From: Marinobacter maritimus
GTDB taxonomy: Bacteria; Pseudomonadota; Gammaproteobacteria; Pseudomonadales; Oleiphilaceae
Length of the DNA: 64,000 nt
Reading direction: 5' to 3'
Assembly: GCF_007671675.1 (NCBI RefSeq)
Contig: NZ_VCGW01000001.1
Location: 1-64,000 of the forward strand
The notes under the pieces are model-generated. The model was not told where the DNA came from. It worked only from the letters and a program-made list of their open reading frames with translations, and searched no databases. Position numbers and translations under genes: made by a program. Shown here piece after piece: positions 18,427 to 27,520 of the stretch. The stretch's first letter is position 1; each line of letters begins with the position of its first letter.

Positions 18427-19862
18427 TGGCCACGCTCCTTCATGCGTTCGTGGAGTGTTTTGGCGGCCAGTTTTGGTGCTGTCCGATATTTTGTCCAGCC
18501 ACCAAGCTTCCCTGGTTGCAGCTTTCGCAGACGTGCGGCCACTGCTGTTCCAAAACGGTAAGCGCCAGGACGGGCGTGCATCCAGCTCCAGCCTTTCCAG
18601 ATCATTGCTTCCACCGAGCCGCGTTTCGCGCCATGGCCGCGAACCTTGGCAGGGTTTAATTTATCGCCGTCTACGGATTCCTGGCGCAGGCGCACCAACA
18701 GATCCGGTATCGGAATTTTAACCGGGCACACTTCGCCACAGGCGCCGCATAGACTTGAAGCGGTGGGCAGGTGCCGGCCTTCGTCCAGACCGATAAGATG
18801 AGGCATCAGAATTTTGCCAATGGGGCCCGGGTAGGTAGTGCCATAAGTATGACCACCCACGCGGGTGTAGACCGGGCAATGGTTCATGCAGGCACCGCAC
18901 CGAATGCAGCGCAGGGTATCCAGTAATTCATCATCCTGATAGATGGACGAGCGGCCGTTATCAATCAGCACCAAGTGGACTTCTTCCGGGCCATCCAGCT
19001 CACCCGGCTTGCGCGCGCTGGAAATCATGTTGAAGTAAGTTGTGATGTGCTGTCCGGTGGCAGATCGGGTCAGCAGGGCAAGCAGCGGTGCCACATCTTC
19101 CAGAGTGCCTACAACCTTTTCTATGCCGGTAACAGCGATGTGACAGGGTGGCACAGTGGTGGTCATGCGCCCGTTGCCCTCGTTCTCCACCAGACAAAGT
19201 GTCCCGGTTTCAGCGACCGCAAAGTTCACGCCGGAGACGCCCACATCCGCATTCATGAACTTCTCACGTAACTGCTGGCGGGCGCTGGCGGTGAGATACT
19301 CCACATCGTTGGAAAGATCGGTACCGGTTTTTTCATGCATCAGCTCGGAAATTTCACCGGTATTCTTGTGAATCGCGGGCATGATGATGTGAGAGGGCGT
19401 TTCTCCGGCAAGCTGAACAATGTACTCGCCAAGATCTGACTCCAGCGCTTCAATGCCTCGCTCTTCAAGGTAATGGTTCAGTTCCATTTCCTCAGACACC
19501 ATCGACTTGCCTTTGATCACCGTCCTGGCATTCCGGGCCACACATATATTCCGGACAATTTTGCAGGCTTCATCACCATCAATGGCCCAATGCACGTAGA
19601 TGCCGTTTGCGGTGAGTTTTTTCTCAAGCTGCTCTAGCAGATCTGGCAGATTTGCCAGCGCCCGCAGGCGGACATTGGCACCCAGATCTCTCAGTGCTTC
19701 GAGGTCCCAACCTTCAAAAGCGTCCTTACGCTTGCTGATCAACCCGTCCATGGCTTTGCGGAAATTCTGGCGTACCTTGGGATCCGCAATGGCCGCCCGG
19801 GCACGGGGGTGGAACTCTTTTACGTCGATGTGGTGCGGGTTGTCTGTGGTGGACTGACTCAT
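18423..19862 (-). CDS. lutB: Iron-sulfur lactate utilization protein LutB
   Basis: 479 residues from the ATG at 19862, which overlaps the lutA stop (ATGA). An upstream in-frame extension to 20096 is an artefact inside lutA. The N-terminal LUD domain carries VSGVNFAVAETGTLCLVENE. The C-terminal ferredoxin-like part has two cluster motifs, CIRCGACMNHCPVY and CGACGEVCPVKIPIPDLLV. It is the electron-transferring subunit of the lactate oxidase complex. The tail ends in a basic helical extension typical of the family. Confidence 0.95.
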   Translation of the reverse strand: MSQSTTDNPHHIDVKEFHPRARAAIADPKVRQNFRKAMDGLISKRKDAFEGWDLEALRDLGANVRLRALANLPDLLEQLEKKLTANGIYVHWAIDGDEACKIVRNICVARNARTVIKGKSMVSEEMELNHYLEERGIEALESDLGEYIVQLAGETPSHIIMPAIHKNTGEISELMHEKTGTDLSNDVEYLTASARQQLREKFMNADVGVSGVNFAVAETGTLCLVENEGNGRMTTTVPPCHIAVTGIEKVVGTLEDVAPLLALLTRSATGQHITTYFNMISSARKPGELDGPEEVHLVLIDNGRSSIYQDDELLDTLRCIRCGACMNHCPVYTRVGGHTYGTTYPGPIGKILMPHLIGLDEGRHLPTASSLCGACGEVCPVKIPIPDLLVRLRQESVDGDKLNPAKVRGHGAKRGSVEAMIWKGWSWMHARPGAYRFGTAVAARLRKLQPGKLGGWTKYRTAPKLAAKTLHERMKERGQ

Positions 19863-20638
19863 GAGTCGCCTCCATTGTCCGGGCTGGTGCGCTCCCAGAG
19901 GAAGCTCAGGATGTGCTGGCCTTCGAGGGGTTTGTTGTTCTTCTCGGCGAAACCGGCGATGTTCATCATGCAGCCGCAGTCTGTTGTCACAAATGCACCA
20001 GCCCCGGTGTCGGTAAGGGCATCCACTTTTTCGCTCACCATGGCGCCGGAAATTTCCGGGTGACGAACGGTGAAGGTGCCCCCAAACCCGCAGCACTCCT
20101 CAGCGCGAATCTGTTCAACCAGGTTTACGTTTTGCAGCTGCCCTATCAACCGGGGGCCGACCTCAGCAACGCCCATCTCACGGCGTGCGGAGCAGGAGGT
20201 ATGCATGGCGACAGTGGTTGGATCGCCCAGATCTTCCAGCTTTATGTGACACACGTTGAGAAGAAAATCCGTCAGCTCCCAGGTTCGGGCAGCAATTTCA
20301 GTAGCTTTTTTTTCCTGGTCGGTCTTCTTGAACAGACTCGGGTAGTGCTTGCGCATCATCCCGCCGCAGGAACCAGAGGGCACGACGATGGGCCAGCCTT
20401 CCGGGAACAGGTCGAGCTGGGCCTTTGCAACCGCCCGTGCTTCATCATGGTAACCGGAGGTATAAGCCGGCTGGCCACAGCATGTCTGATCTTCGGGAAA
20501 GATGACTTTGATGCCTTCACGCTCAAGGAGCTGAATGCCAGCCATACCCGCATCCGGGTAGAACATGTCTATCAGACAGGTTGCGTAAAAATACACATGG
20601 GAGGGTTTTGGCGGGTAAACCTTGATGGGATCAGCCAT
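19859..20638 (-). CDS. lutA: Lactate utilization protein LutA (CCG-domain, YkgE-like)
   Basis: 259 residues. Two CCG domains: the first in EDQTCCGQPAYTSGYHDEAR, the second around AMHTSCSARREM ... EECCGFGGTFTVRHPEIS, each ligating a cluster as in heterodisulfide reductase HdrB. N-terminus VYFYATCLIDMFYPDAGMAG is family-typical. It heads the operon lutA-lutB-lutC-eamA. No lactate permease (lutP) or lut regulator is next to it. The upstream gap 20639-20798 holds the presumed promoter and no other gene. Confidence 0.94.
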   Translation of the reverse strand: MADPIKVYPPKPSHVYFYATCLIDMFYPDAGMAGIQLLEREGIKVIFPEDQTCCGQPAYTSGYHDEARAVAKAQLDLFPEGWPIVVPSGSCGGMMRKHYPSLFKKTDQEKKATEIAARTWELTDFLLNVCHIKLEDLGDPTTVAMHTSCSARREMGVAEVGPRLIGQLQNVNLVEQIRAEECCGFGGTFTVRHPEISGAMVSEKVDALTDTGAGAFVTTDCGCMMNIAGFAEKNNKPLEGQHILSFLWERTSPDNGGDS

Positions 20639-20798
20639 AGCATGCCACTCGAGCCGGTTAGAGTTCTTATCCGGTAATCATAGGGCGGCAGAAGTGTTGT
20701 TACCAGAATACTTTCGTGGGACATGGGAATGAGAATACAGAGCGGTAGCCGGATGCTGCCGCGCTGCACAGTGACAGAGGGGGTGGGCCCCCGGGCAC

Positions 20799-21068
20799 CT
20801 ATTTTACCGTCAAACGCTCAGCGTTTTTCTCAACGGTGCGTGCTCCAATCCCTTTTACATTGGAAAGATCCTGCGGTGTCGCGAAAGGACCGTTGGCTTC
20901 GCGGTAAGCGACTATCGCTTCAGCTTTGCTGTTGCCGATACCATCCAGGCTCGCCAGGGCAGTTGCGTCGGCGCTATTGATATTGATAATCGACTGATCT
21001 GCGTGAGCAAATCCGGTAGCCAGGCTGAACAGCAGTACGAGTGTGGCGAAAAAAGATGAGTGCTTCAT
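20799..21068 (-). CDS. ComEA-like helix-hairpin-helix protein
   Basis: 89 residues. A Sec signal peptide (SSFFATLVLLFSLATGFAHA) precedes a single ComEA helix-hairpin-helix unit: INSADATALASLDGIGNSKA followed by IVAYREANGPFATPQDLSNV and KGIGARTVEKN. Short periplasmic ComEA proteins of this type bind incoming DNA non-specifically in naturally competent gammaproteobacteria, and homologues occur in most Pseudomonas-like genomes. No other competence gene is in the window. Confidence 0.85.
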   Translation of the reverse strand: MKHSSFFATLVLLFSLATGFAHADQSIININSADATALASLDGIGNSKAEAIVAYREANGPFATPQDLSNVKGIGARTVEKNAERLTVK

Positions 21069-21449
21069 GTAAATATGACTCCTGAGGCTGAAATGCGTCG
21101 TTATGGTTATGAGTCAGAGCGCAAGAACGGCAGGAGCAAGGTTCTGGGGTTTTGCGGGTACAGGAAGAAAAACGGAAAAAACAGATCGGCGGTTATGTAC
21201 AGTGCACGGACAAGGACCACATTCCATGTGATCCCCGATTTTCCGTGGCTGACCCCCGCCTGTTCCTTCAGGCTTTGGCTCATCCTGAGCGCTTCATCCC
21301 TGTGCCAACGTTCCGTGCTGGCTTGTCATCCCTGACACTGCTTATTCTATAGGGAGTGTATTTGTGGGATACCGGAGATCGACTCGTTGGCCTGTGAGAT
21401 ATCTCCTACAGGTGACGTAGGCTCAGACCTTGTCGATGAATCCGGTATG
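21069..21449. other. Gene-free stretch
   Basis: No convincing coding region, RNA or repeat is seen here on either strand. A 91-codon plus-strand frame starting at 21060 is rich in Arg, Ser and Trp without family features, overlaps the start of the comEA-like gene and lacks a binding site. The AT content is that of the neighbouring chromosome. The minus-strand part next to 21069 should contain the promoter of the ComEA-like gene. Confidence 0.4.
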
Positions 21450-21593
21450 TCATAGTGGATGTCCCAACAGCCCAAGAACGCCAAGCGTGATCAGGTAGCC
21501 CGCAACAATGTAGTTAAGCAGGCGCGGGAACACCAAAATGCCAATCCCTGCGCCCAAGCTAATAAGGGGAGCGAGTTCGAGGTGAAGTGTCAT
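21450..21593 (-). CDS. DUF3096 family small membrane protein
   Basis: A 47-residue frame, MTLHLELAPLISLGAGIGIL then VFPRLLNYIVAGYLITLGVLG and LLGHPL. It has two hydrophobic segments separated by P-R-L-L-N-Y, the signature of DUF3096 proteins. ATG at 21591-21593 is preceded on the minus strand by AGAGGACCGCT, a good ribosome binding site, and TGA is at 21450-21452. The function is unknown, but these tiny inner-membrane proteins are common in Pseudomonas-type bacteria. Confidence 0.8.
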   Translation of the reverse strand: MTLHLELAPLISLGAGIGILVFPRLLNYIVAGYLITLGVLGLLGHPL

Positions 21594-21780
21594 AGCGGTC
21601 CTCTTCTGTGGTTATTTCTGAAAGCCTGGTGTCGTATTTCCCGGACGCCCTGTCTGGCTGCCCGGTCAGTTTTTATCTTACCCGTAAAGGATAGTGCTTT
21701 TAAATTAAAGTGTTATCCATGTGGCACGATTTTTTCTTCTTGTTTGGATGCAAAACAATAAATCCAAGAAGGAGCACACC

Positions 21781-23514
21781 ATGTCGAACGTCACGTTCAA
21801 CTGGATTCGTCGTGTCGCTATGCCGGCATTGACCCTGTCCATCGCTTTCATGTTGCCCTCGCTGCCTGCGAGTGCTGGCCAGACCGATTCCTATACTTTG
21901 CCACAACAAAGTTATAACCAGTCCCGTGCCAGGAACTACAAGGTGTACGTCCCGGATAATATCCAGTCGCCGGCACCTATGGTTATGGCGCTGCATGGCT
22001 GCAAACAGACCAACAACGATGTACTGAATGACTGGGGCATGAAGGCGGCTGCTGATCGGTATGGGTTTATTCTCGTTGCACCTTATATCACCAGCTATGA
22101 CGGGCTGCGCAATCAGGACTGCTGGGGTTTCTGGTTTGAACACCATCGCCATCAGGGCGCTGGTGAAGTGGAGGACCTGCACCAGATCGCCCTGGCGGTT
22201 GAAAGTAACTACGCCGTTGATTCCCAGCGCCGTTATATCACCGGTCTGTCGTCTGGTGGGGCCATGGCAGTTGTTGCAGCCGTAGCGCATAACGAATACT
22301 GGGCCGCTGCTGCGCCGGCGGCTGGAATTCCGTATGGCGAAGACGCGGCGTCGGTATCTTTATCCGGCCAGTGTCCGGGCAGTGCGACATTTCACAGCCT
22401 GGCCCGGGTGGTCTCCGATATGGGCGCCGAGCTGGACGACGCCTATCCCATTCCGTTGATGGTGCTGCAGAACAAGAATGACTGTACTGTTATAAAAGCA
22501 TCCGCTGATCTCATTCGCGACGCGCACCTGAAAGCGTTTGGTGATCCTGCTTTCGATACGCCCGCTGAAGCAGAGGCCGAATCGGTTACCTGCTCTCCTT
22601 ATTATCAGAATAACTACAGCTGTGTCCGTACCCGTTACACCCAGAATGGCACCAGTGGCGCCCGGTCACTGGTCGAAACGGTTTACCTCGACGGGCCATT
22701 AGCGACGCCTAACTCGCAGGATACCAATCACGGCCATTACTGGGTTGGCGGCGAGCAGGGCAACAATGGTAAATGGGCTCTGCGAGTCGGGCCAAGCTAT
22801 CCCGATATTATCTGGAGCTTTTTCGCAGCACACAGTCGTGATGGCAGCGCTCCCGAAGGATTTCCGGTCATCACCCTGATTGGTGACAACCCCATGTCCG
22901 TTGCGTTGAATACAGCGTTCACTGACCCTGGCGCTACGGCGGAAGATGCGGAAGACGGGTCCGTTTCGGTAACGGCAGATTGCAGTTCCGTCAATTCATC
23001 TGCAGCCGGCACCTATTCCTGTGTCTACACCGCAACCGACAGCGACGCCAATGTGACCACGGCAGAGCGCCAGGTTAACGTAACCGATCCCAATGCGCCC
23101 ACGGAAACCTGCGAACAAGTAACAGCATCACCCAGTGCCCATGTTTCCGCAGGCCGTGCCTACGCGGGTGGCAACTACAACCTTCGTGCCTTGGCTAACG
23201 GTGACGATGTCGATATTGGTGGTTCGTTCGACAGCTGGAGCAGCGTAATTCTGTATGAGGGTGACCCTGGCCAGTGGTTCGCCAGTGAGCCTGCTGCGTG
23301 CGCCGGCAATGGCGGCGGCAACGGTGGTGGTGATCCCTTTGCCTGTCAGGACTGGAACGCCAGTAACCTGAGCCACAACATGGCTTCGCGCGCCTATTAC
23401 GCTGGCGGCTATTACAGCACCGGGGGTGACGATTATCTTGGAGCCTTCCCGGGTGGTTACGCCTGGGTCAAGGAAACCTCGGACGGCGTTTTCGAGAAGG
23501 GACAATGCCAATAG
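21781..23514 (+). CDS. Secreted PHB-depolymerase-family esterase with C-terminal binding modules
   Basis: 577 residues from the ATG at 21781, preceded by AAGAAGGAGCACACC. The frame is open further upstream but that part has no binding site. A signal peptide (to ...LPSLPASAG) leads to an alpha/beta-hydrolase of the LpqC/PHB depolymerase family: MVMALHGCKQTNNDVLNDWG, the lipase box GLSSGGAMA, and a DTNHGHYWVGG segment with the likely catalytic His. After about residue 365 comes a DUF5011/HYR-like beta domain (PVITLIGDNPMSVALNTAFT). Two short tandem modules follow (SAGRAYAGGNYNLRALANGD and MASRAYYAGGYYSTGGDDYL), joined by a Gly/Asn linker. These look like carbohydrate- or polymer-binding tails. 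It probably degrades an extracellular polyester or an esterified polysaccharide. Confidence 0.85.
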   Translation: MSNVTFNWIRRVAMPALTLSIAFMLPSLPASAGQTDSYTLPQQSYNQSRARNYKVYVPDNIQSPAPMVMALHGCKQTNNDVLNDWGMKAAADRYGFILVAPYITSYDGLRNQDCWGFWFEHHRHQGAGEVEDLHQIALAVESNYAVDSQRRYITGLSSGGAMAVVAAVAHNEYWAAAAPAAGIPYGEDAASVSLSGQCPGSATFHSLARVVSDMGAELDDAYPIPLMVLQNKNDCTVIKASADLIRDAHLKAFGDPAFDTPAEAEAESVTCSPYYQNNYSCVRTRYTQNGTSGARSLVETVYLDGPLATPNSQDTNHGHYWVGGEQGNNGKWALRVGPSYPDIIWSFFAAHSRDGSAPEGFPVITLIGDNPMSVALNTAFTDPGATAEDAEDGSVSVTADCSSVNSSAAGTYSCVYTATDSDANVTTAERQVNVTDPNAPTETCEQVTASPSAHVSAGRAYAGGNYNLRALANGDDVDIGGSFDSWSSVILYEGDPGQWFASEPAACAGNGGGNGGGDPFACQDWNASNLSHNMASRAYYAGGYYSTGGDDYLGAFPGGYAWVKETSDGVFEKGQCQ

Positions 23515-23569
23515 AAGAGTAACAGTGCAGGCTTTATTCCTGCTCCCTGAAACTTTTCAGGTCAAACGA

Positions 23570-23604
23570 AGCGGCGCATCAATATTCGTATTGGCGCCGC
23601 TTTT
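23570..23604 (+). terminator. Intrinsic terminator of the esterase gene
   Basis: Arms AGCGGCGC (23570-23577) and GCGCCGCT (23594-23601) flank a 16-base loop that can itself pair further, followed by TTTC. It sits 56 bases beyond the stop at 23514. Confidence 0.8.
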
Positions 23605-23675
23605 CGTTAGACTCGGGGGTGATAGAGGCTTGGACTGACAAACCCTTTGGTTAACCCTTTTTTGGAGAAACGGCA

Positions 23676-24470
23676 ATGTCTGATCGAACCATCTGGATAA
23701 CCGGCGCCTCCTCCGGTATTGGCGAGGCGCTGGCTGTGCGATTTGCGCAGGAGGGCGCTCGCCTTGTTCTTTCCGCCCGCCGGGAAAGCGAGCTGGAGCG
23801 TGTTGCTGAGCGTTGCCGCGATAAAGGCCTTGGCGCGGACCAGATTCTGGTTCTCTCCCTGGATGTCACAGATTGGGACGCCCTGCCGGGTGCAGTACAG
23901 GCAGTGCTCAACCGGTTTGGACACATAGATTTGTTGATCAACAATGCCGGCGTTTCCCAGCGTTCGCTGTGCGTGGATACAGATATGGAGGTCTACCGCC
24001 AGCTGATGGAAGTGGATGTGATGGGCCAGATTGCCCTAACCAAAGCAGTACTGCCCCAGATGCTTGAGCGCGGTGCTGGCCATATTGCCGTAACCGCGAG
24101 TGTGGCTGGAAAGGTAGGAGCACCCTTGCGCACCGGTTATTGCGCTGCCAAACATGCGGTTATGGGTTTCTTTGATGCTTTGCGAGCTGAGGTGGAAAAC
24201 CAGGGCGTTTATGTTTCGACCATTGTGCCCGGTTTCATCCGTACGGATATTGCTCGTAATGCGCTTTCAGGTGACGGTCAGGCTTTTGGTCAGGAAGATG
24301 AGGATATAGCAGGAGGCATGGACGTGAACGAGTGCGCTGAGGTGGTGGTCACGGGTTTGAACGCGAAAAAACGCGAGATTCCAGTGGGTAAAGGCAAGGA
24401 AATGGCGGCGCTGTGGGTCAAGCGGGTGGCGCCGGAGGCGTTGTTCCGGCTGGCAAAGGCTCGGGCATAG
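23676..24470 (+). CDS. Short-chain dehydrogenase/reductase
   Basis: 264 residues, classical SDR. Nucleotide-binding GASSGIGEALAVRFAQEGA near the start, NNAGVSQ, catalytic Ser in ITA-type strand AVTASVAGKVGAPLRTGY with Y-C-A-A-K (YxxxK), and PGFIRTDIARNA after it. This resembles the DHRS7/'YqjQ'-type group of membrane-lipid or ketone reductases, but the substrate is unknown. It has its own upstream region after the esterase terminator and is convergent with the DUF72 gene. Confidence 0.87.
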   Translation: MSDRTIWITGASSGIGEALAVRFAQEGARLVLSARRESELERVAERCRDKGLGADQILVLSLDVTDWDALPGAVQAVLNRFGHIDLLINNAGVSQRSLCVDTDMEVYRQLMEVDVMGQIALTKAVLPQMLERGAGHIAVTASVAGKVGAPLRTGYCAAKHAVMGFFDALRAEVENQGVYVSTIVPGFIRTDIARNALSGDGQAFGQEDEDIAGGMDVNECAEVVVTGLNAKKREIPVGKGKEMAALWVKRVAPEALFRLAKARA

Positions 24471-24500
24471 CTGGCGGACCTGCGGGCCTGAAACCTTGCT

Positions 24501-25346
24501 TTAAAACAGCCCCAGTTGGGGCTGTTCTTCGTTGAAGCGCAGGGGTTCCAGCCCATCTACGCGCTTGCTCAAAAGCTCAGTCCATATTTCGGTCAGTGAG
24601 AGGGCGTCGCCAATATCCGGCATGTGCAGGAAAAAATACGGGCGACGTTCTTCTTCGATCCAGTTGGCAACTTTCTCAACCCAGGGCGCGAGATAACGCC
24701 GGTTGGATTCCAGGTCCGGGTGGCCGATGTAGCGGATTACCGGAGCTGCGTCGCCTGGAAGCAAGTGCACAGGCACCTGAGGTTTTTTGCGTTGGGCTTC
24801 AATTGTGATTTCGTTATCCGGAGTGGCCGCAAACAGAGCCCGGGTATCCATGCATACGCGTGCGATGCTGCGTTCCCGGAGGCCACGGTTCAGTGCTTTT
24901 TCGGCTTCGCCTTTGCTGAAAAAAGCGCTGTTGCGAACTTCTACGGTGCAGTTCAGAGGTGCCGGCAAGGCATCAACAAATCGCCAGAGGCTGTTCAGAT
25001 GTTCTGGCCCGAATGCGGCGGGAAGCTGCAAGAGAAAAGGGCCTGCGACATCTTCCAGTGGCGCAACAACCTCCAGAAAATCACGCATACTTGCGTCGAC
25101 GCCAGAGAGCAGTCGGTCGTGAGTGATGGTTCGGGGAAACTTGAGTAAAAAGCGGAAGTCGCCCGGCACTTGAAGTCGCCACTGCTGACATTGCTCGCGG
25201 CTGGGTGTCGCGTAAAAGGTGGTATTGCCCTCAACACAGTTAAACACTTGGCTGTAGCGCCCCAGAGGGCTTTTGCCGGGCGGTAGCCCACTACTCCATG
25301 CGGGGTGTTGCCACTGGGGGCAGCCAAGAAAGTAGGGGAGTGCCAT
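24501..25346 (-). CDS. DUF72 family protein (YecE-like)
   Basis: 281 residues, a TIM-barrel-like DUF72 protein. N-terminal FLGCPQWQHPAWSSGLPPGK, then YSQVFNCVEGNTTFYATPSR, LKFPRTITHDRLL, FLLQLPAAFGPEHL, CTVEVRNSAFF and the C-terminal RPYFFLHMPDIGDALSLTEI are all positions conserved in the family. The role is uncertain, and homologues are often near Fe-S or nucleic-acid genes. It starts at the ATG at 25346. Confidence 0.88.
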   Translation of the reverse strand: MALPYFLGCPQWQHPAWSSGLPPGKSPLGRYSQVFNCVEGNTTFYATPSREQCQQWRLQVPGDFRFLLKFPRTITHDRLLSGVDASMRDFLEVVAPLEDVAGPFLLQLPAAFGPEHLNSLWRFVDALPAPLNCTVEVRNSAFFSKGEAEKALNRGLRERSIARVCMDTRALFAATPDNEITIEAQRKKPQVPVHLLPGDAAPVIRYIGHPDLESNRRYLAPWVEKVANWIEEERRPYFFLHMPDIGDALSLTEIWTELLSKRVDGLEPLRFNEEQPQLGLF

Positions 25347-25381
25347 TGTCAGCGGTTCCGGGATGAGGCTTTAAGGTTGCG

Positions 25382-26509
25382 TTATAGCTTACCGTATCCG
25401 GAATGACGATGCCGCCGGCCGCTCAGGATTGCCACCAGATGGCTCAAGGCCCGGAATAGCCCCATCAAAAGCGGTGCCAGCAACCATAGCAGCCAACTGC
25501 CGATATAGAGCCCGGGAATAAGCAGCAGCAACCAGCCCACAAACTGAACCACGAGCACCGGATAGCCGAGTACATCCGCCACACCGGCGAACAGATCATT
25601 GATAATGCTGGGATGGGCAACAACCAGATAGCCGGCGCCGATAATAACGGGCCATTTGGCGTAACGGGTGCTGCTCAGAACCATTTTTCCGCTGCGTGTA
25701 ACCCGGGCTGCCAGAGCGGCAGAACGAGTGCCGCGACTTGCATTCTTTGTGGTTGCGGCGGCGACACGCCCCACACGCAGCAGTTTGACGGCACTGGCGA
25801 AAACCAGCACATCCACCGATGCCCAGCCAATGTCGCCGGCGGTGATCTCATTTCCGAAGCGGTAGTTTCTCTCAAGATCACGGATTCCACTGGCGAAAAA
25901 CTGATTCACACCTTCCAGCACCCGCTCGGTGCCGATCCACTTGGTGATGCCCTGGTTGTCGACAATAAACTGACCAAGAAAGTCGTGGCCTTCGCTATGA
26001 ATGAAGTTGACGGCGTACCAGCCCCGTTCCTCCGGTGTCAGGTCTTGGCGCTCGCCGGATGGCTGGCTGTCAGGCTTTGTCGCCTCCGGAACGTCGGTAA
26101 AGTACCGTTTGGCTGCCTGATACTGACGCGATGCTTTGTGCATCCATTCAATGGTGCTGATGGGCTGGTTAACGAAATGCTGAATGGGCGGCAGAGCATC
26201 TTCACCATAGCGCTTCAACACATCCCGAAATTCAGGCTCTGCTGCGTAAAGTGGAAACAGATCCCGGGCCATGTCGGGGTAACGTATGAACGCGGCCTGA
26301 GCTTTCAAAAGCAGGAGGGGGTCATCCGACATATCCAGCAATATTGCCTGCATTTCCACTGATTCGTGCTCAATGCCCGGGAAATCACCGAGCTCGTCGC
26401 TGGCGTGAATGCTAATCAGCTTCTGTTCAATGGGAACGGGCTGGGCTATCGTGCTGAAAACAGCCGCCATCAGTAGAGCCATGCCACAAATCAGGAGTAG
26501 CTTTTTCAA
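25382..26509 (-). CDS. Hypothetical membrane protein
   Basis: 375 residues that I do not recognise. A signal peptide or N-terminal anchor (MKKLLLICGMALLMAAVFST) is followed by a soluble domain with HASDELGDFPGIEHESVEMQ, RYGEDALPPIQHFVNQPIST and a conserved-looking WYAVNFIHSEGHDFLGQFIV. Near residue 215 EITAGDIGWASVDVLVFASA begins a Gly/Ala-rich hydrophobic half with at least three membrane segments (about 280-355). The tail RRHRHSGYGKL is basic. The overall plan, an exported domain plus C-terminal membrane part, resembles bacterial envelope proteins. The upstream gap 26510-26614 is short and non-coding. Confidence 0.7.
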   Translation of the reverse strand: MKKLLLICGMALLMAAVFSTIAQPVPIEQKLISIHASDELGDFPGIEHESVEMQAILLDMSDDPLLLLKAQAAFIRYPDMARDLFPLYAAEPEFRDVLKRYGEDALPPIQHFVNQPISTIEWMHKASRQYQAAKRYFTDVPEATKPDSQPSGERQDLTPEERGWYAVNFIHSEGHDFLGQFIVDNQGITKWIGTERVLEGVNQFFASGIRDLERNYRFGNEITAGDIGWASVDVLVFASAVKLLRVGRVAAATTKNASRGTRSAALAARVTRSGKMVLSSTRYAKWPVIIGAGYLVVAHPSIINDLFAGVADVLGYPVLVVQFVGWLLLLIPGLYIGSWLLWLLAPLLMGLFRALSHLVAILSGRRHRHSGYGKL

Positions 26510-26614
26510 ATGATCACCACCGTATATCGGTTATTCATACCGACCAGTCTAGCCTGAACAGAGTGTAACAGGTGGTTGTATGGGGGTGGTGATCGCTGAA
26601 ATGAACCGATGCGA

Positions 26615-27520
26615 CTACTGTGTGGCCAGCAAGCGAATCGCGCTGGCTGCAGCAGAAGTCCGGTTTTCGACGCCCAGCTTCCGGAACACTTGCTCCAGAT
26701 GCTTGTTCACGGTGCGCGGGCTCATCTCCAGAATTTGCGCTATTTCCCGGTTGGTCTTGCCATTGGCTATCCACAACAGCACGTCGGACTCTCGCAGTGT
26801 CAGTTGGAACCGTTCTCTCAGGGCTGCGGCGGCGCTGGATTGGTTCTGCGGTGTTTTCAGTCGAAGCAGGTACTCCCGGCCATCCACCAATGCCAGGTAT
26901 TCTACCGAGTGCTGGACGTCCAGAGCATGTAAAGGCATCTGGTGCCCGGGCTCCAGGTTGTGGCTGAGCCATTCCGCGAGTTCGGTGCGGATCACGAGAA
27001 AGTCCGGGTGGCCAATGTCTGGCAGACACCGACACACCTGGGGCGTGCCCCAAAGCAAATTGCCCTCCCGGTCTACTGCAAACAGGTTTTGGCCCGCGGT
27101 ATCCAGAGCGCTCCGGGCACTTCGTGTCATCCGGGCGTTGGCCAGATGCACATCCATGCGTGCCAGCAGCTCAGTGGTGTTGATGGGCTTGGTGACGTAG
27201 TCGACGCCGCCAGCTTTCAGACCCATCACGACATGTTCGGTATCACTCAGGCCCGTCATGAAGATAATAGGGATATCGGTGAACGCCGGATTTTCCTTCA
27301 GTCGCCTGCAGGTTTCGAAGCCATCCATGTGCGGCATGAGCGCATCCATGAGCACGACATCCGGGGTGATGTTCTGGCTGATGGTCAGGGCCTGGTTGCC
27401 TTCCAGAGCCACCAGTACGGTCATGCCCGCTTCCTCCAGCGCATCACTGATCATTCGGATGGAGTCGATCGCGTCATCTACGACCATTACAACGGTTTTC
27501 CGGTCATCATGAGGCTTCAT
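26615..27520 (-). CDS. Two-component response regulator with LuxR-type HTH
   Basis: 301 residues. The N-terminal receiver domain has the acidic pair DD15-16, phospho-acceptor Asp59 (VVLMDALMPHMDG) and Lys in VTKPINT. A linker of about 90 residues with a PAS-like stretch (LFAVDREGNLLWGTP) precedes a C-terminal LuxR helix-turn-helix (LTLRESDVLLWIANGKTNRE, then ILEMSPRTVNKHLEQVFRKL). The ATG lies inside the end of the histidine kinase gene (overlap 14 bases), so kinase and regulator are a coupled pair. It most likely activates the divergent amide/urea operon. Confidence 0.92.
   Translation of the reverse strand: MKPHDDRKTVVMVVDDAIDSIRMISDALEEAGMTVLVALEGNQALTISQNITPDVVLMDALMPHMDGFETCRRLKENPAFTDIPIIFMTGLSDTEHVVMGLKAGGVDYVTKPINTTELLARMDVHLANARMTRSARSALDTAGQNLFAVDREGNLLWGTPQVCRCLPDIGHPDFLVIRTELAEWLSHNLEPGHQMPLHALDVQHSVEYLALVDGREYLLRLKTPQNQSSAAAALRERFQLTLRESDVLLWIANGKTNREIAQILEMSPRTVNKHLEQVFRKLGVENRTSAAASAIRLLATQ

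Noticed and set aside
19863..20096. N-terminal extension of lutB
   Set aside because: It lies within lutA in another frame, has no family similarity, and the ATG at 19862 gives the normal length and ATGA coupling.
21060..21335. 91-codon frame in the gap after the comEA-like gene
   Set aside because: It overlaps the comEA-like start, has no binding site and shows low-complexity composition.
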